In this document: positions 56,389 through 64,000 of the stretch, one piece after another
How positions within the stretch are numbered: the stretch's first letter is position 1
How the letters are laid out: every line of letters begins with the position of its first letter
NCBI RefSeq assembly: GCF_013415115.1
Contig: NZ_JACCDD010000003.1
Coordinates: 62,001 to 126,000 of the forward strand
Source of the DNA: Vreelandella zhaodongensis
GTDB lineage: Bacteria > Pseudomonadota > Gammaproteobacteria > Pseudomonadales > Halomonadaceae
DNA length: 64,000 bases
Reading direction: 5' to 3'
Translations under genes and position numbers: made by a program
Notes under the pieces: generated by a model
The model's input: only the letters and a program-made list of their open reading frames with translations
Told to the model about the DNA's origin: nothing
The model's database searches: none

Positions 56389-57945
56389 ATGTTGGACGCC
56401 AATTTAAAAAATCAGTTGAAAGCTTACCTAGAAAAAGTGACTCAACCGTTCGAGATCGTTGCGTCCCTCGATGACGGTGCCAAGTCACGTGAACTGCTAG
56501 GCCTGCTGGAGGATATCAGCACCCTAAGCGATAAAATTACGCTGCATACCGACGGCCAGGACAATCGCACGCCGTCATTTGCCATTAACCGCCTCGGAGA
56601 AGAAACCGGTGTGGTATTTGCTGGCATTCCCATGGGACACGAGTTCACTTCGCTGGTTCTGGCGTTGCTGCAAGTGGGTGGTCATCCCCCCAAAACATCG
56701 GATGACGTATTAAACCAAATCAAGGATCTCGAGGGCGACATGCTATTCGAGACCTACTATTCGTTGTCTTGTCAGAACTGCCCAGATGTTGTCCAAGCAC
56801 TCAATCTGATGGCGATTTTCAACCCCAATATCCGCCACGTCGCCATCGACGGTGCTCTGTTCCAGGATGAAGTAGAAGCGCGGGAAATTATGTCGGTTCC
56901 CAGCATCTACTTAAACGGCAAGCCGTTTGACCAAGGCCGCATGACGCTTGAGCAGATACTGGCGAAAGTCGATACAGGCTCTGCCGAGCGTGAAGCCAAA
57001 AAGCTAACTGATAAAGCCGCTTTCGATACATTGGTGATTGGTGGCGGTCCCGCAGGTGCTGCTGCGGCTATTTACTCAGCACGTAAAGGTATCAATACAG
57101 GTGTCGCTGCTGAGCGCTTTGGTGGTCAAGTCGCCGACACAATGGGCATTGAAAACTTTATCTCGGTAACACACACCGAAGGCCCAAAACTGGTTAGTGC
57201 TCTTGAAGAACATGTCAAAGAGTACGAAGTTGACGTGATGAACCTGCAGCGCGCCACGTCATTTAAAGCGGCTGAAACAGAAAGCGGCTTACACGAAGTG
57301 ACCTTTGAGTCAGGTGCCAAGCTGAAAAGTAAAACACTGGTCCTGGCAACCGGCGCCCGTTGGCGCGAAATGAATGTGCCGGGCGAGCAAGAGTATCGTA
57401 ACAAAGGCGTTGCCTACTGCCCCCACTGCGATGGCCCACTATTCAAGGGTAAGCGAGTGGCAGTCATTGGTGGCGGAAACTCAGGGGTTGAGGCAGCTAT
57501 CGACCTAGCGGGTATTGTAGGGCATGTCACCCTAGTAGAGTTTATGGGAGAAATGCGAGCAGACGCGGTACTACAGAAGAAGCTTAAGAGCTTGCCTAAC
57601 GTTGACATTATCCTCAATGCACAGACCACCGAAGTGACCGGTGATGGCAGCCGTGTAAACGGTCTAGTGTATAAAGACCGCAGCACCGATGAAACTCACA
57701 CTATCGCGCTGGAAGGTATTTTTGTACAGATTGGTCTGGTGCCTAACACCGAATGGCTGAAAGGCTCGCCGATCGAGATGTCGCCCCGTGGAGAAATCAT
57801 CGTCGATGCCCATGGTATGACTTCCGTACCGGGCGTGTTTGCCGCAGGTGATGTCACGACCGTGCCGTATAAACAAATTATTATTGCCATGGGCGAAGGT
57901 GCAAAAGCCTCACTAGGTGCTTTTGACTATTTGATTCGCCAATAA
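56389..57945 (+). CDS. ahpF: Alkyl hydroperoxide reductase subunit F
   Basis: From ATG 56389 (AAGGAAA 12 bases upstream) the protein has 518 residues; a GTG 8 codons earlier is in frame but less likely. The N-terminal double thioredoxin fold carries the active pair in [13 protein letters not shown] (about 129-132). The FAD/NAD region starts with [20 protein letters not shown], and the redox-active pair lies in [13 protein letters not shown] (about 346-349). The final FAD motif is [15 protein letters not shown]. It transfers electrons from NADH to AhpC. Confidence 0.98.
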   Translation: MLDANLKNQLKAYLEKVTQPFEIVASLDDGAKSRELLGLLEDISTLSDKITLHTDGQDNRTPSFAINRLGEETGVVFAGIPMGHEFTSLVLALLQVGGHPPKTSDDVLNQIKDLEGDMLFETYYSLSCQNCPDVVQALNLMAIFNPNIRHVAIDGALFQDEVEAREIMSVPSIYLNGKPFDQGRMTLEQILAKVDTGSAEREAKKLTDKAAFDTLVIGGGPAGAAAAIYSARKGINTGVAAERFGGQVADTMGIENFISVTHTEGPKLVSALEEHVKEYEVDVMNLQRATSFKAAETESGLHEVTFESGAKLKSKTLVLATGARWREMNVPGEQEYRNKGVAYCPHCDGPLFKGKRVAVIGGGNSGVEAAIDLAGIVGHVTLVEFMGEMRADAVLQKKLKSLPNVDIILNAQTTEVTGDGSRVNGLVYKDRSTDETHTIALEGIFVQIGLVPNTEWLKGSPIEMSPRGEIIVDAHGMTSVPGVFAAGDVTTVPYKQIIIAMGEGAKASLGAFDYLIRQ

Positions 57946-58028
57946 TCTGATTCGACATTAACTAGCCTACTGGGTGGACCCCCTGCTGCCCTTTAGGCTG
58001 TTTCCTTTGACGTAAAGACCGTGACGTC

Positions 58029-58057
58029 ACGCCCGCTACCCAGCGGGCGTTTTTTTT
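58029..58057 (+). terminator. Strong intrinsic terminator after ahpF
   Basis: ACGCCCGCT (58029-58037) pairs with AGCGGGCGT (58042-58050), loop ACCC, followed by a run of eight T residues. Confidence 0.93.
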
Positions 58058-58059
58058 AT

Positions 58060-58827
58060 CTATGCGTTGGTAGGATGGGCATGGCCACACACTAAGCAGT
58101 CAGGGTCGCGCGGTACTTGAAAATGACGCCACTGGCCGCTCAAACCCTCGAAGGTAGCAAGTCCTTGATGTGGCTTTCCCGCCCCACTCAACAGCTTAAA
58201 AGCCTCGATTGCCTGAAAACAACCAATTAACCCCACCAGAGGAGCCATCACACCACTCTCCGCGCAGCTTAACGCTTCGTCGTCGTTTTCACTAGGTGGA
58301 TATAAGCACGCATAACAAGGGCACGCAGGGTCGCGAGGATCAAATACCGCTAGCTGTCCCGAGAAACGAATCGCCGCTCCCGAAACAAGCGGAATACCTG
58401 CCTGCTGTGCGGCTGCGTTAATTGCGTAGCGGCTTGAAAAGCGATCCGTGCAATCCAGCACCACATCTGCCGACGCCACTAGCGCCAACAGCGCCTCGCC
58501 ATCGGCGTGCTGCGCCAACGCAATGACATGGCATTCCGGATTGAGCGCCTGCATGCTCGCTTTTGCAGAATGCGCTTTATTGGCGCCGATACTGGTTTGT
58601 TGATGAGCAATCTGACGCTGCAAATTCGATAGTTCTACCGTATCTGCATCGGCAACAGTGATTTTACCAACCCCCGCAGCTGCCAAATAAAGTGCCGCCG
58701 GCGATCCAAGCCCACCCGCTCCGATGATCAGCGCATGGGCGCTGCGTAAGCGCTCCTGCCCCTCAATATCAACCTCGGGCAGCATAATTTGGCGGCTATA
58801 GCGCAGTAGCGCCTGATCATCCATCAT
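58060..58827 (-). CDS. moeB: MoeB/ThiF-family adenylyltransferase
   Basis: From ATG 58827 (MMDDQALLRYSRQIMLPEV) the protein has 255 residues; a TTG 6 codons upstream is in frame. It has the ATP-binding GAGGLGSPAALYLAAAGVG, DADTVELSNLQRQ, VVLDCTDRFSSRYAIN and zinc-binding cysteine pairs (CPCYACLYPP; CLVCGHAH). MoeB adenylates the C-terminus of MoaD for molybdopterin synthesis; ThiF does the same with ThiS. Gene order near hemA-prfA-prmC favours MoeB. It follows the Lrp-type gene by 4 bases. Confidence 0.9.
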   Translation of the reverse strand: MMDDQALLRYSRQIMLPEVDIEGQERLRSAHALIIGAGGLGSPAALYLAAAGVGKITVADADTVELSNLQRQIAHQQTSIGANKAHSAKASMQALNPECHVIALAQHADGEALLALVASADVVLDCTDRFSSRYAINAAAQQAGIPLVSGAAIRFSGQLAVFDPRDPACPCYACLYPPSENDDEALSCAESGVMAPLVGLIGCFQAIEAFKLLSGAGKPHQGLATFEGLSGQWRHFQVPRDPDCLVCGHAHPTNA

Positions 58828-58831
58828 CGGC

Positions 58832-59332
58832 TTACTTATCCTCAAATTCCTCGAAATCGGGTATGTGTAAATTAAAGCTCTCTTTCACTTCTTCCATTAC
58901 CACATAGCTTTTGGACTCTTTTACCCCAGGCAGCGTTAGCACCACATCACCTAGTAGCTGGCGGTAGGCAGACATCTCAGGAATCCGGCACTTCAAAATG
59001 TAATCAAACTGGCCGGATACCAGGTGGCACTCCTGGATTTGCGGCAGCTTCTCCACCGCTCGGCGAAACTCATCAAACACGGCAGGCGACTGAGTCTCCA
59101 GGCTTATTTCCACAAATACCAGCAGATTGGCCTTGAGAGCACGAGGATCAAGAATGGCCTGATAGCCACGAATAATGCCGGCGCGCTCAAGGCGTTTAAC
59201 GCGCTCCAAACAAGGGGTTGTGGACAAACCGACCTCAGCGGCAAGATCCACATAGGAGATTCGCGCGTTTTCCTGCAGACAGCGCAAAATTTTAAGGTCG
59301 ATACGGTCCAGCGTTCTATTTTTTGGTTTCAT
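58832..59332 (-). CDS. Lrp/AsnC-family transcriptional regulator
   Basis: ATG 59332 gives 166 residues; an ATG four codons upstream (59344) is also possible. The N-terminal helix-turn-helix domain (LDRIDLKILRCLQENARISY; LAAEVGLSTTPCLERVKRLE) is followed by a RAM ligand-binding domain (about 70-150; VFVEISLETQSPAVF; VSGQFDYILKCRIPEM). This is a full-length Lrp-type amino acid-responsive regulator. It lies between prmC and moeB, where related genomes usually have no regulator. Confidence 0.93.
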   Translation of the reverse strand: MKPKNRTLDRIDLKILRCLQENARISYVDLAAEVGLSTTPCLERVKRLERAGIIRGYQAILDPRALKANLLVFVEISLETQSPAVFDEFRRAVEKLPQIQECHLVSGQFDYILKCRIPEMSAYRQLLGDVVLTLPGVKESKSYVVMEEVKESFNLHIPDFEEFEDK

Positions 59333-59354
59333 GGCAGGATCCATTACTGATGAA

Positions 59355-60227
59355 TCAGGCAGTTATTAGAAGTTTCCCCAGGGTAACCCGTTCATGACCG
59401 CCCACGTCTCGCACACTTTCAACGCTTTGAAAACCAGCACGTACCAGCGCTTCGCGCACGAGTTCTGCTTGCTGATAACCATGCTCCAGAGCCAGCCAGC
59501 CACCGTGGGAAAGATGGCTGCGCGCGGTGGCAATCAGATGCCGTAAATCAGCCATCCCATCAGCACCAGCGACCAACGCTGATAGTGGCTCAAAGCGCAC
59601 ATCCCCCACATCGAGATGAGGGTCGTCCGCCGCAATATAGGGCGGATTACTCACGATAATATCAAACGTAGTGGCCAGCGAAGGCGGCGAAAAGGCGCTA
59701 AACCAGTCGCTGGCTACGAAGGTTGCGTTAGCAATACCCAGCGATTGCGCATTGCGCGCGGCAAGCACCACCGCTTCTGGACGAATATCCGCCCCCATTA
59801 TCTGCCAGTTAGGTTTTTCGCTGGCAAATGCAAGCGCAATTGCCCCCGTGCCTGTACCTAGATCAAGCAGCCTTCCTGCGGGTGCCTGGGCGCGCTCCAG
59901 TACGGCTTCCACCAGGGTTTCAGTGTCGGGCCGCGGGATCAATGTGTCTGGCGATGTTGCAAGCCGTAACCCCCAGAACTCCCGCTCACCCGTTAAGTAG
60001 GCCACGGGCTGCCCTTGAGCTCGAGCCGCCACCAGCGCATCAAAGCGCGCATGCTCCCAGGTAGGACAGTGGCGGTCACCCCAGGTGTACAGCCAGGTAC
60101 GGTCATGGCCCGTAGCGTGACTGAGTAGTACTTCAGCATCAATCCTGGGTGAGGATGAACCTGCCTGTTGCAGACGAGTCGTCGCCCGCCGCAATAGCGT
60201 ATCAAAAGTCAGAACCTCAACACTCAT
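59355..60227 (-). CDS. prmC: Release factor glutamine methyltransferase
   Basis: The 290-residue enzyme methylates the GGQ glutamine of release factors 1 and 2. It shows LLDLGTGTGAIALAFASEKP for SAM binding and the catalytic IVSNPPYIAADDPHL. The ATG overlaps the prfA stop by one base. Next to prfA, its substrate gene, as usual. Confidence 0.97.
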   Translation of the reverse strand: MSVEVLTFDTLLRRATTRLQQAGSSSPRIDAEVLLSHATGHDRTWLYTWGDRHCPTWEHARFDALVAARAQGQPVAYLTGEREFWGLRLATSPDTLIPRPDTETLVEAVLERAQAPAGRLLDLGTGTGAIALAFASEKPNWQIMGADIRPEAVVLAARNAQSLGIANATFVASDWFSAFSPPSLATTFDIIVSNPPYIAADDPHLDVGDVRFEPLSALVAGADGMADLRHLIATARSHLSHGGWLALEHGYQQAELVREALVRAGFQSVESVRDVGGHERVTLGKLLITA

Positions 60228-61315
60228 TAAGCGTCCTGAAGGGCTGATAGCTGCTCGGCTTGGTATTCGTGAATCAGCGGTTCAATCACATCATCAAGCT
60301 GCTCACCGGTAATAACTTCCGTTAGCTTATAGAGCGTCAGGTTAATACGGTGGTCGGTAATCCGGCCTTGGGGAAAGTTGTAAGTACGAATGCGCTCACT
60401 GCGATCTCCCGAGCCGACCAGGGAGCGCCGAGCGTCTGCTTGCTCCTGGCGCTGTGAGTCAACCGCATTGCGTTTGAGCTTGGCGGCCAGTAACGACATC
60501 GCCTTGGCGCGGTTCTTATGCTGGCTTCGCTCTTCCTGGCACTCCACCACCACACCGGTAGGCAGGTGAGTAATACGAATAGCAGAATCAGTCGTGTTAA
60601 CGTGCTGACCGCCCGCACCGCTTGAACGGTAGGTATCAACACGTAAATCCGAAGGGTTAATATCGACATCGCCGACGTCGTCCACCTCGGGCATGACCGC
60701 CACCGTGCAGGCAGACGTATGTATCCGCCCTTGCGATTCCGTCGCGGGCACACGCTGAACACGGTGCGCACCAGACTCAAATTTCAAGCGCGCATAGACG
60801 CCGTCGCCTTTCACCCGGGAGATAACTTCTTTGTAACCACCCTGCTCACCATGACTTGCACTGACAACTTCAACGCGCCAACCACGCTTTTCAGCGTAGC
60901 GTGAGTACATCCGAAACAAATCGCCAGCAAAAATGGCTGCTTCATCACCACCGGTGCCCGCGCGCACCTCTAAAAACACGCCGCGGCCATCATCGGGGTC
61001 TTTGGGCACCAGCAAGCGCTTCAGCTCGATATCAAGAGCTTCAAGCTGCTCGCGCCCATCGCTGATTTCCATTTCCGCCAGCTCGCGCATATCGGGGTCG
61101 CTGTCGCGGCTTAATTGCACAGCTTCTTCTATGCTTTTTTCCACGTCACCATAGCGCTGCCAGGCGGCTACCAGCTCTTCTAATTCGGAGTACTCACGAG
61201 AGTAGTCACGAAAACGCTGCTGATTATTAATCACCTCAGGATCCGACAGCAGCATGGCCAACTCTTCAAAGCGGTCGGCAAAGCTGTCTAGGCGTTGGCG
61301 CAAAGTCTCTTTCAT
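60227..61315 (-). CDS. prfA: Peptide chain release factor 1
   Basis: The 362-residue factor ends translation at UAA and UAG. The stop-codon-reading PAT motif ([14 protein letters not shown]) and the peptidyl-hydrolysis GGQ motif ([15 protein letters not shown], about residue 235) are intact. It overlaps hemA by four bases. Confidence 0.98.
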   Translation of the reverse strand: MKETLRQRLDSFADRFEELAMLLSDPEVINNQQRFRDYSREYSELEELVAAWQRYGDVEKSIEEAVQLSRDSDPDMRELAEMEISDGREQLEALDIELKRLLVPKDPDDGRGVFLEVRAGTGGDEAAIFAGDLFRMYSRYAEKRGWRVEVVSASHGEQGGYKEVISRVKGDGVYARLKFESGAHRVQRVPATESQGRIHTSACTVAVMPEVDDVGDVDINPSDLRVDTYRSSGAGGQHVNTTDSAIRITHLPTGVVVECQEERSQHKNRAKAMSLLAAKLKRNAVDSQRQEQADARRSLVGSGDRSERIRTYNFPQGRITDHRINLTLYKLTEVITGEQLDDVIEPLIHEYQAEQLSALQDA

Positions 61316-62622
61316 GCGGGCGTATCATCCTTCTGGCGTTTTACCAAGGGCTTGGGCTGCTCAAATGCTGGCTTGGGCGGCAGCAATAGGCATGGTGCAG
61401 CACTTAGCAATTCGTGGTTTTCCTGGGAGGCGGCGTCGCGCAAGGCCAGTGTCGGCTGATGCATCAAGCGATTCGCTAATTGATGCGCCAAGCGCTCAAT
61501 CACCTTAGCAGGGTCTTCTCCCTTCGCCAGACGCTCCAGGGCCTGCTCGCGCGACTTATCTCGAATAGCCTCACCATGGCATCGATAGTCGCGAATCATT
61601 TCACCACCGCGACGAATTCGGCGCTCATGCTGCCAACTTCCCACGCCGTGTTCGATTAATGACTCGGCCTGATCAGCAGCAACTTGACGATGGCGCCGAT
61701 TCTCTTCGATGACCTCTTCAAGGTCATCGACGGTATAGAGGAAGACATCCGCAAGCTCACCGACTTCTGGTTCGATATCTCGCGGAACAGCTATATCCAC
61801 CATAAAGACAGGACGATGACGGCGCTTTTTTAACGCCCGTTCGACCATGCCTTTACCCAAAATGGGTAGCGGAGAGGCGGTGGAAGAAATAACGATATCC
61901 GCACACTCCAACGCATCAGGGATCTCTGACAATGTGATTGCCGAGCCTCCCAGCGGTGCAGACACCTGCTCAGCACGCTCGCGGGTACGGTTAGCCACCG
62001 TTAACTGGCGCACCCCCGCTTCATGCAGGTGGCGCGCTACCAACTCAATGGTTTCTCCCGCACCAATTAATAGCGCTCGGGCACGGCTGAAGTCATCAAA
62101 AATGCGGCTCGCCATACTGACGGCAGCATACGCCACCGACACTGGATTTTTGCCAATGCCTGTTTCTGTACGCACTTGCTTGGCCACCGCAAAGGTATGC
62201 TGGAATAGCCGCTCAAGTTCGCCACCCAGACCATTGGCTTGGCGCGCTTGCTGATAAGCTTCTTTCAATTGGCCAAGTATTTGCGGCTCGCCCAACACCA
62301 TTGAGTCAAGCCCAACGGCAACGCGCATCAGGTGTCGTGCGGCATCGTTATCAAGATAATGGTAGGCACAGCGGGCAAGATCCTCGACGCGCAAATTATG
62401 AAAGCGTCCAAGCCAGTCTAAGACCGCTTGCTCTCCAGCGGCATCCGTCACGCAATAGAGCTCAGTCCGGTTGCACGTTGAAAGCACCGCCGCTTCGCTA
62501 ATTTGTGGCAGGCCACGCAGCTGTGCCAACGCACTTTCTAATTGCGTTGGCGTAAAGGCAACCTGCTCGCGTACGGCCACGCTGGCGGTACGGTGATTTA
62601 TTCCCAGGGCAAGAAGCGTCAT
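61312..62622 (-). CDS. hemA: Glutamyl-tRNA reductase
   Basis: The 436-residue enzyme reduces glutamyl-tRNA to glutamate-1-semialdehyde, the first step of C5 heme synthesis. The nucleophile Cys50 lies in [14 protein letters not shown]. The NADPH-binding GAG motif appears as [17 protein letters not shown], and the [10 protein letters not shown] segment is present. The C-terminal dimerisation helix is normal. First gene of the hemA-prfA-prmC-lrp-moeB run. Confidence 0.98.
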   Translation of the reverse strand: MTLLALGINHRTASVAVREQVAFTPTQLESALAQLRGLPQISEAAVLSTCNRTELYCVTDAAGEQAVLDWLGRFHNLRVEDLARCAYHYLDNDAARHLMRVAVGLDSMVLGEPQILGQLKEAYQQARQANGLGGELERLFQHTFAVAKQVRTETGIGKNPVSVAYAAVSMASRIFDDFSRARALLIGAGETIELVARHLHEAGVRQLTVANRTRERAEQVSAPLGGSAITLSEIPDALECADIVISSTASPLPILGKGMVERALKKRRHRPVFMVDIAVPRDIEPEVGELADVFLYTVDDLEEVIEENRRHRQVAADQAESLIEHGVGSWQHERRIRRGGEMIRDYRCHGEAIRDKSREQALERLAKGEDPAKVIERLAHQLANRLMHQPTLALRDAASQENHELLSAAPCLLLPPKPAFEQPKPLVKRQKDDTPA

Positions 62623-62851
62623 GCGTTATGCGTCTTCGCTAGTGGATCGGTCGTCACGTTATTTGTCGATCTGAATGTCGGGAGCCTGCTAAAGCAAGTC
62701 TGAGAAGCGGCTCAGCATAATGAATTGCGCCGCCCTATCTATTTTCAAGGAGTAATATTCTACCACAGCACAGCATGTTCTGGCGCACACCACTTTGCCG
62801 CAGGCATCCAAGCCGCTATGCTGAACACTCGGCCACCTGATCGAGAATCGC

Positions 62852-64000
62852 ATGCCTCTTCGCGCGACACTACTGGGTTACCCTCTATCACTATTGGGTT
62901 TCCCCCTTTTACCCTTGGCCACCACGCTATTACTGAGCGGCTGTCAGCTTTCGCCCTCATTCAATAATGGCGGATCGGAGGCTCTTACACGCGACCCCAT
63001 GCTCTCAGCACCGCCAATTACCCGCGGGCTTGACGCGGCGGGGTTGCGTACACTGCTTGCTGCAGAGTTAGCAGGCCAGAGAGGAGATTACCGTTTAGCC
63101 GGCCAGGGCTACCTGGAAGCCGCCAAACGGTACAACACGCCCGCACTAGCCGAGCGCGCCACATTTGCCGCACGGTTCGGCAGTGACATAGCGCTAATGG
63201 AAGCATCCGCACTACGCTGGCGCGAGCTCGCCCCACAGGCGGAGCTGCCTAACCGGCTGCTGGCAACGCTCTCTTTACAGCGCGGTGACTGGCTCGACAG
63301 CCTGGAACAACGCCTGGCCATTACCCAAGCAGATGGTAATGGTGAAATAGCGGCGTTTTCTGAGGTCGCCGTGGCTGAAGAGGCTCCTTTGAGCTTACTG
63401 ATTCAGCCACTGCGCGCGTTCATAGACCAACCTAGCGCCCAGCAGTATGAGTTTTATGCGGATGCTTTGCTTGGCGCCGCATTGATTGAAGCAGCACTTG
63501 GCAATACGCGCCTTGCCCAGCAACATCTAGACCAAGTGGCCCAGCGTGAGCCCGAGTCCGCCTCTTTATGGCTTGCTAAGGCACGCTTGGCGCTAGAGGC
63601 AAAAGACCACCGGGGGGCACAACGGGCTGCTCGACAGGGATTGCGACTAGCCCCCGATGACGTTCGCTTTATTCTAATGCTGGCCCAGGCGGAAATTCGC
63701 CTCAACAATATTGCCGCCGCAGAAGAGCAGACTGACGCGCTGCTTGACAGCCATGGCGGCAATGAAGAACTGCGTATTGCATTGGCTCAGCTGTACTTAG
63801 AAGAAGGCCACGACGCCCCTGCCTTTAGGCTGCTGCAACCACTCATCGGACAACCGGTCGTGCCCGACCTTGCCTATTATCTACTCGGGGCTATCGCTCA
63901 ATCTCAGGACGAAGTTGATAACGCGCTTCTCTATTATCGGCAAGTACGCGACGGAAGCGAATTTCTCCCTGCCCGTGCAGCCGCTGCGCGTATGCTCATC
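62852..64000 (+). CDS. TPR-containing lipoprotein (partial, continues beyond window)
   Basis: An ATG at 62852 opens a frame that stays open to the last base (383 codons). The protein starts MPLRATLLGYPLSLLGFPLL and has a lipobox LLLSGC, so Cys31 should be lipidated and anchored to a membrane. Helical repeats follow from about residue 65 (RTLLAAELAGQRGDYRLAGQ) to the end (LAQAEIRLNNIAAAEEQTDA), typical of tetratricopeptide repeats. Related gammaproteobacteria have a TPR protein gene divergent from hemA, upstream of lolB and ispE. The gap 62623-62851 holds no other gene. Confidence 0.82.
   Translation, partial: MPLRATLLGYPLSLLGFPLLPLATTLLLSGCQLSPSFNNGGSEALTRDPMLSAPPITRGLDAAGLRTLLAAELAGQRGDYRLAGQGYLEAAKRYNTPALAERATFAARFGSDIALMEASALRWRELAPQAELPNRLLATLSLQRGDWLDSLEQRLAITQADGNGEIAAFSEVAVAEEAPLSLLIQPLRAFIDQPSAQQYEFYADALLGAALIEAALGNTRLAQQHLDQVAQREPESASLWLAKARLALEAKDHRGAQRAARQGLRLAPDDVRFILMLAQAEIRLNNIAAAEEQTDALLDSHGGNEELRIALAQLYLEEGHDAPAFRLLQPLIGQPVVPDLAYYLLGAIAQSQDEVDNALLYYRQVRDGSEFLPARAAAARMLI

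Overview
The window reads as chromosomal DNA of a moderately halophilic gammaproteobacterium, most likely Halomonadaceae (Halomonas or a close relative). The inference rests on gene content and order: hemA-prfA-prmC with moeB nearby, trpG-trpD-trpC, rpe and gph close to trp, DUF1820 and TIGR04211 SH3 proteins, and an OpuC/OsmU-type osmoprotectant transporter. No rRNA, tRNA, CRISPR array, phage or intact insertion sequence was seen.

Layout, left to right. 1-3.9 kb: partial AI-2E-family permease, secreted SIMPL protein, serS and a DUF4202 protein. 4-18 kb: two nearly identical ydiJ-type genes (FAD/Fe-S D-2-hydroxyglutarate dehydrogenase family, 1033 codons each) in direct orientation. They flank a 7.4-kb accessory module made of an amidohydrolase, an alpha/beta-hydrolase with a glycine in place of the nucleophilic serine, a GlxA/AraC-type regulator, a nitrilase-superfamily amidohydrolase and a four-gene osmoprotectant-type ABC importer. 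This looks like uptake and hydrolysis of a small, probably quaternary-amine-like solute; the substrate is unknown. 18-21.3 kb: secreted NTF2-like protein with an OmpR-type two-component system. 21.4-28 kb: trpGDC, a Mn-type metal-binding protein, gph, type II NADH dehydrogenase and rpe; trpE is absent from its usual place. 28-32 kb: sulfate importer sbp-cysTWA.

32-44.5 kb: YajG lipoprotein, tpm, SH3 protein, DUF1820 protein, then a two-gene unit of an ATP-grasp ligase and a 676-residue protein whose C-terminal part carries a papain-like Gln/Cys/His/Asn arrangement. This pair is the best candidate for an undescribed system. tlyA, an MscK-type channel, outer-membrane phospholipase pldA and a YqjD-YqjE-YqjK-like envelope operon follow. 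44.6-50.2 kb: HI0933-family flavoprotein and an RND efflux adaptor/pump pair behind a strong inverted-repeat operator.

50-64 kb: DUF3617 and CPXCG small proteins, the putrescine/polyamine importer potFGHI with a hairpin between potF and potG, ahpC behind a near-consensus OxyR site, then ahpF, and the hemA-prfA-prmC-lrp-moeB run. The window ends inside a divergent TPR lipoprotein gene. Several genes have starts that were moved inward from the longest open frame because of ribosome-binding sites, signal peptides or overlap with the preceding gene; these choices are given per entry. All functional calls come from reading the sequence; no database search was run.
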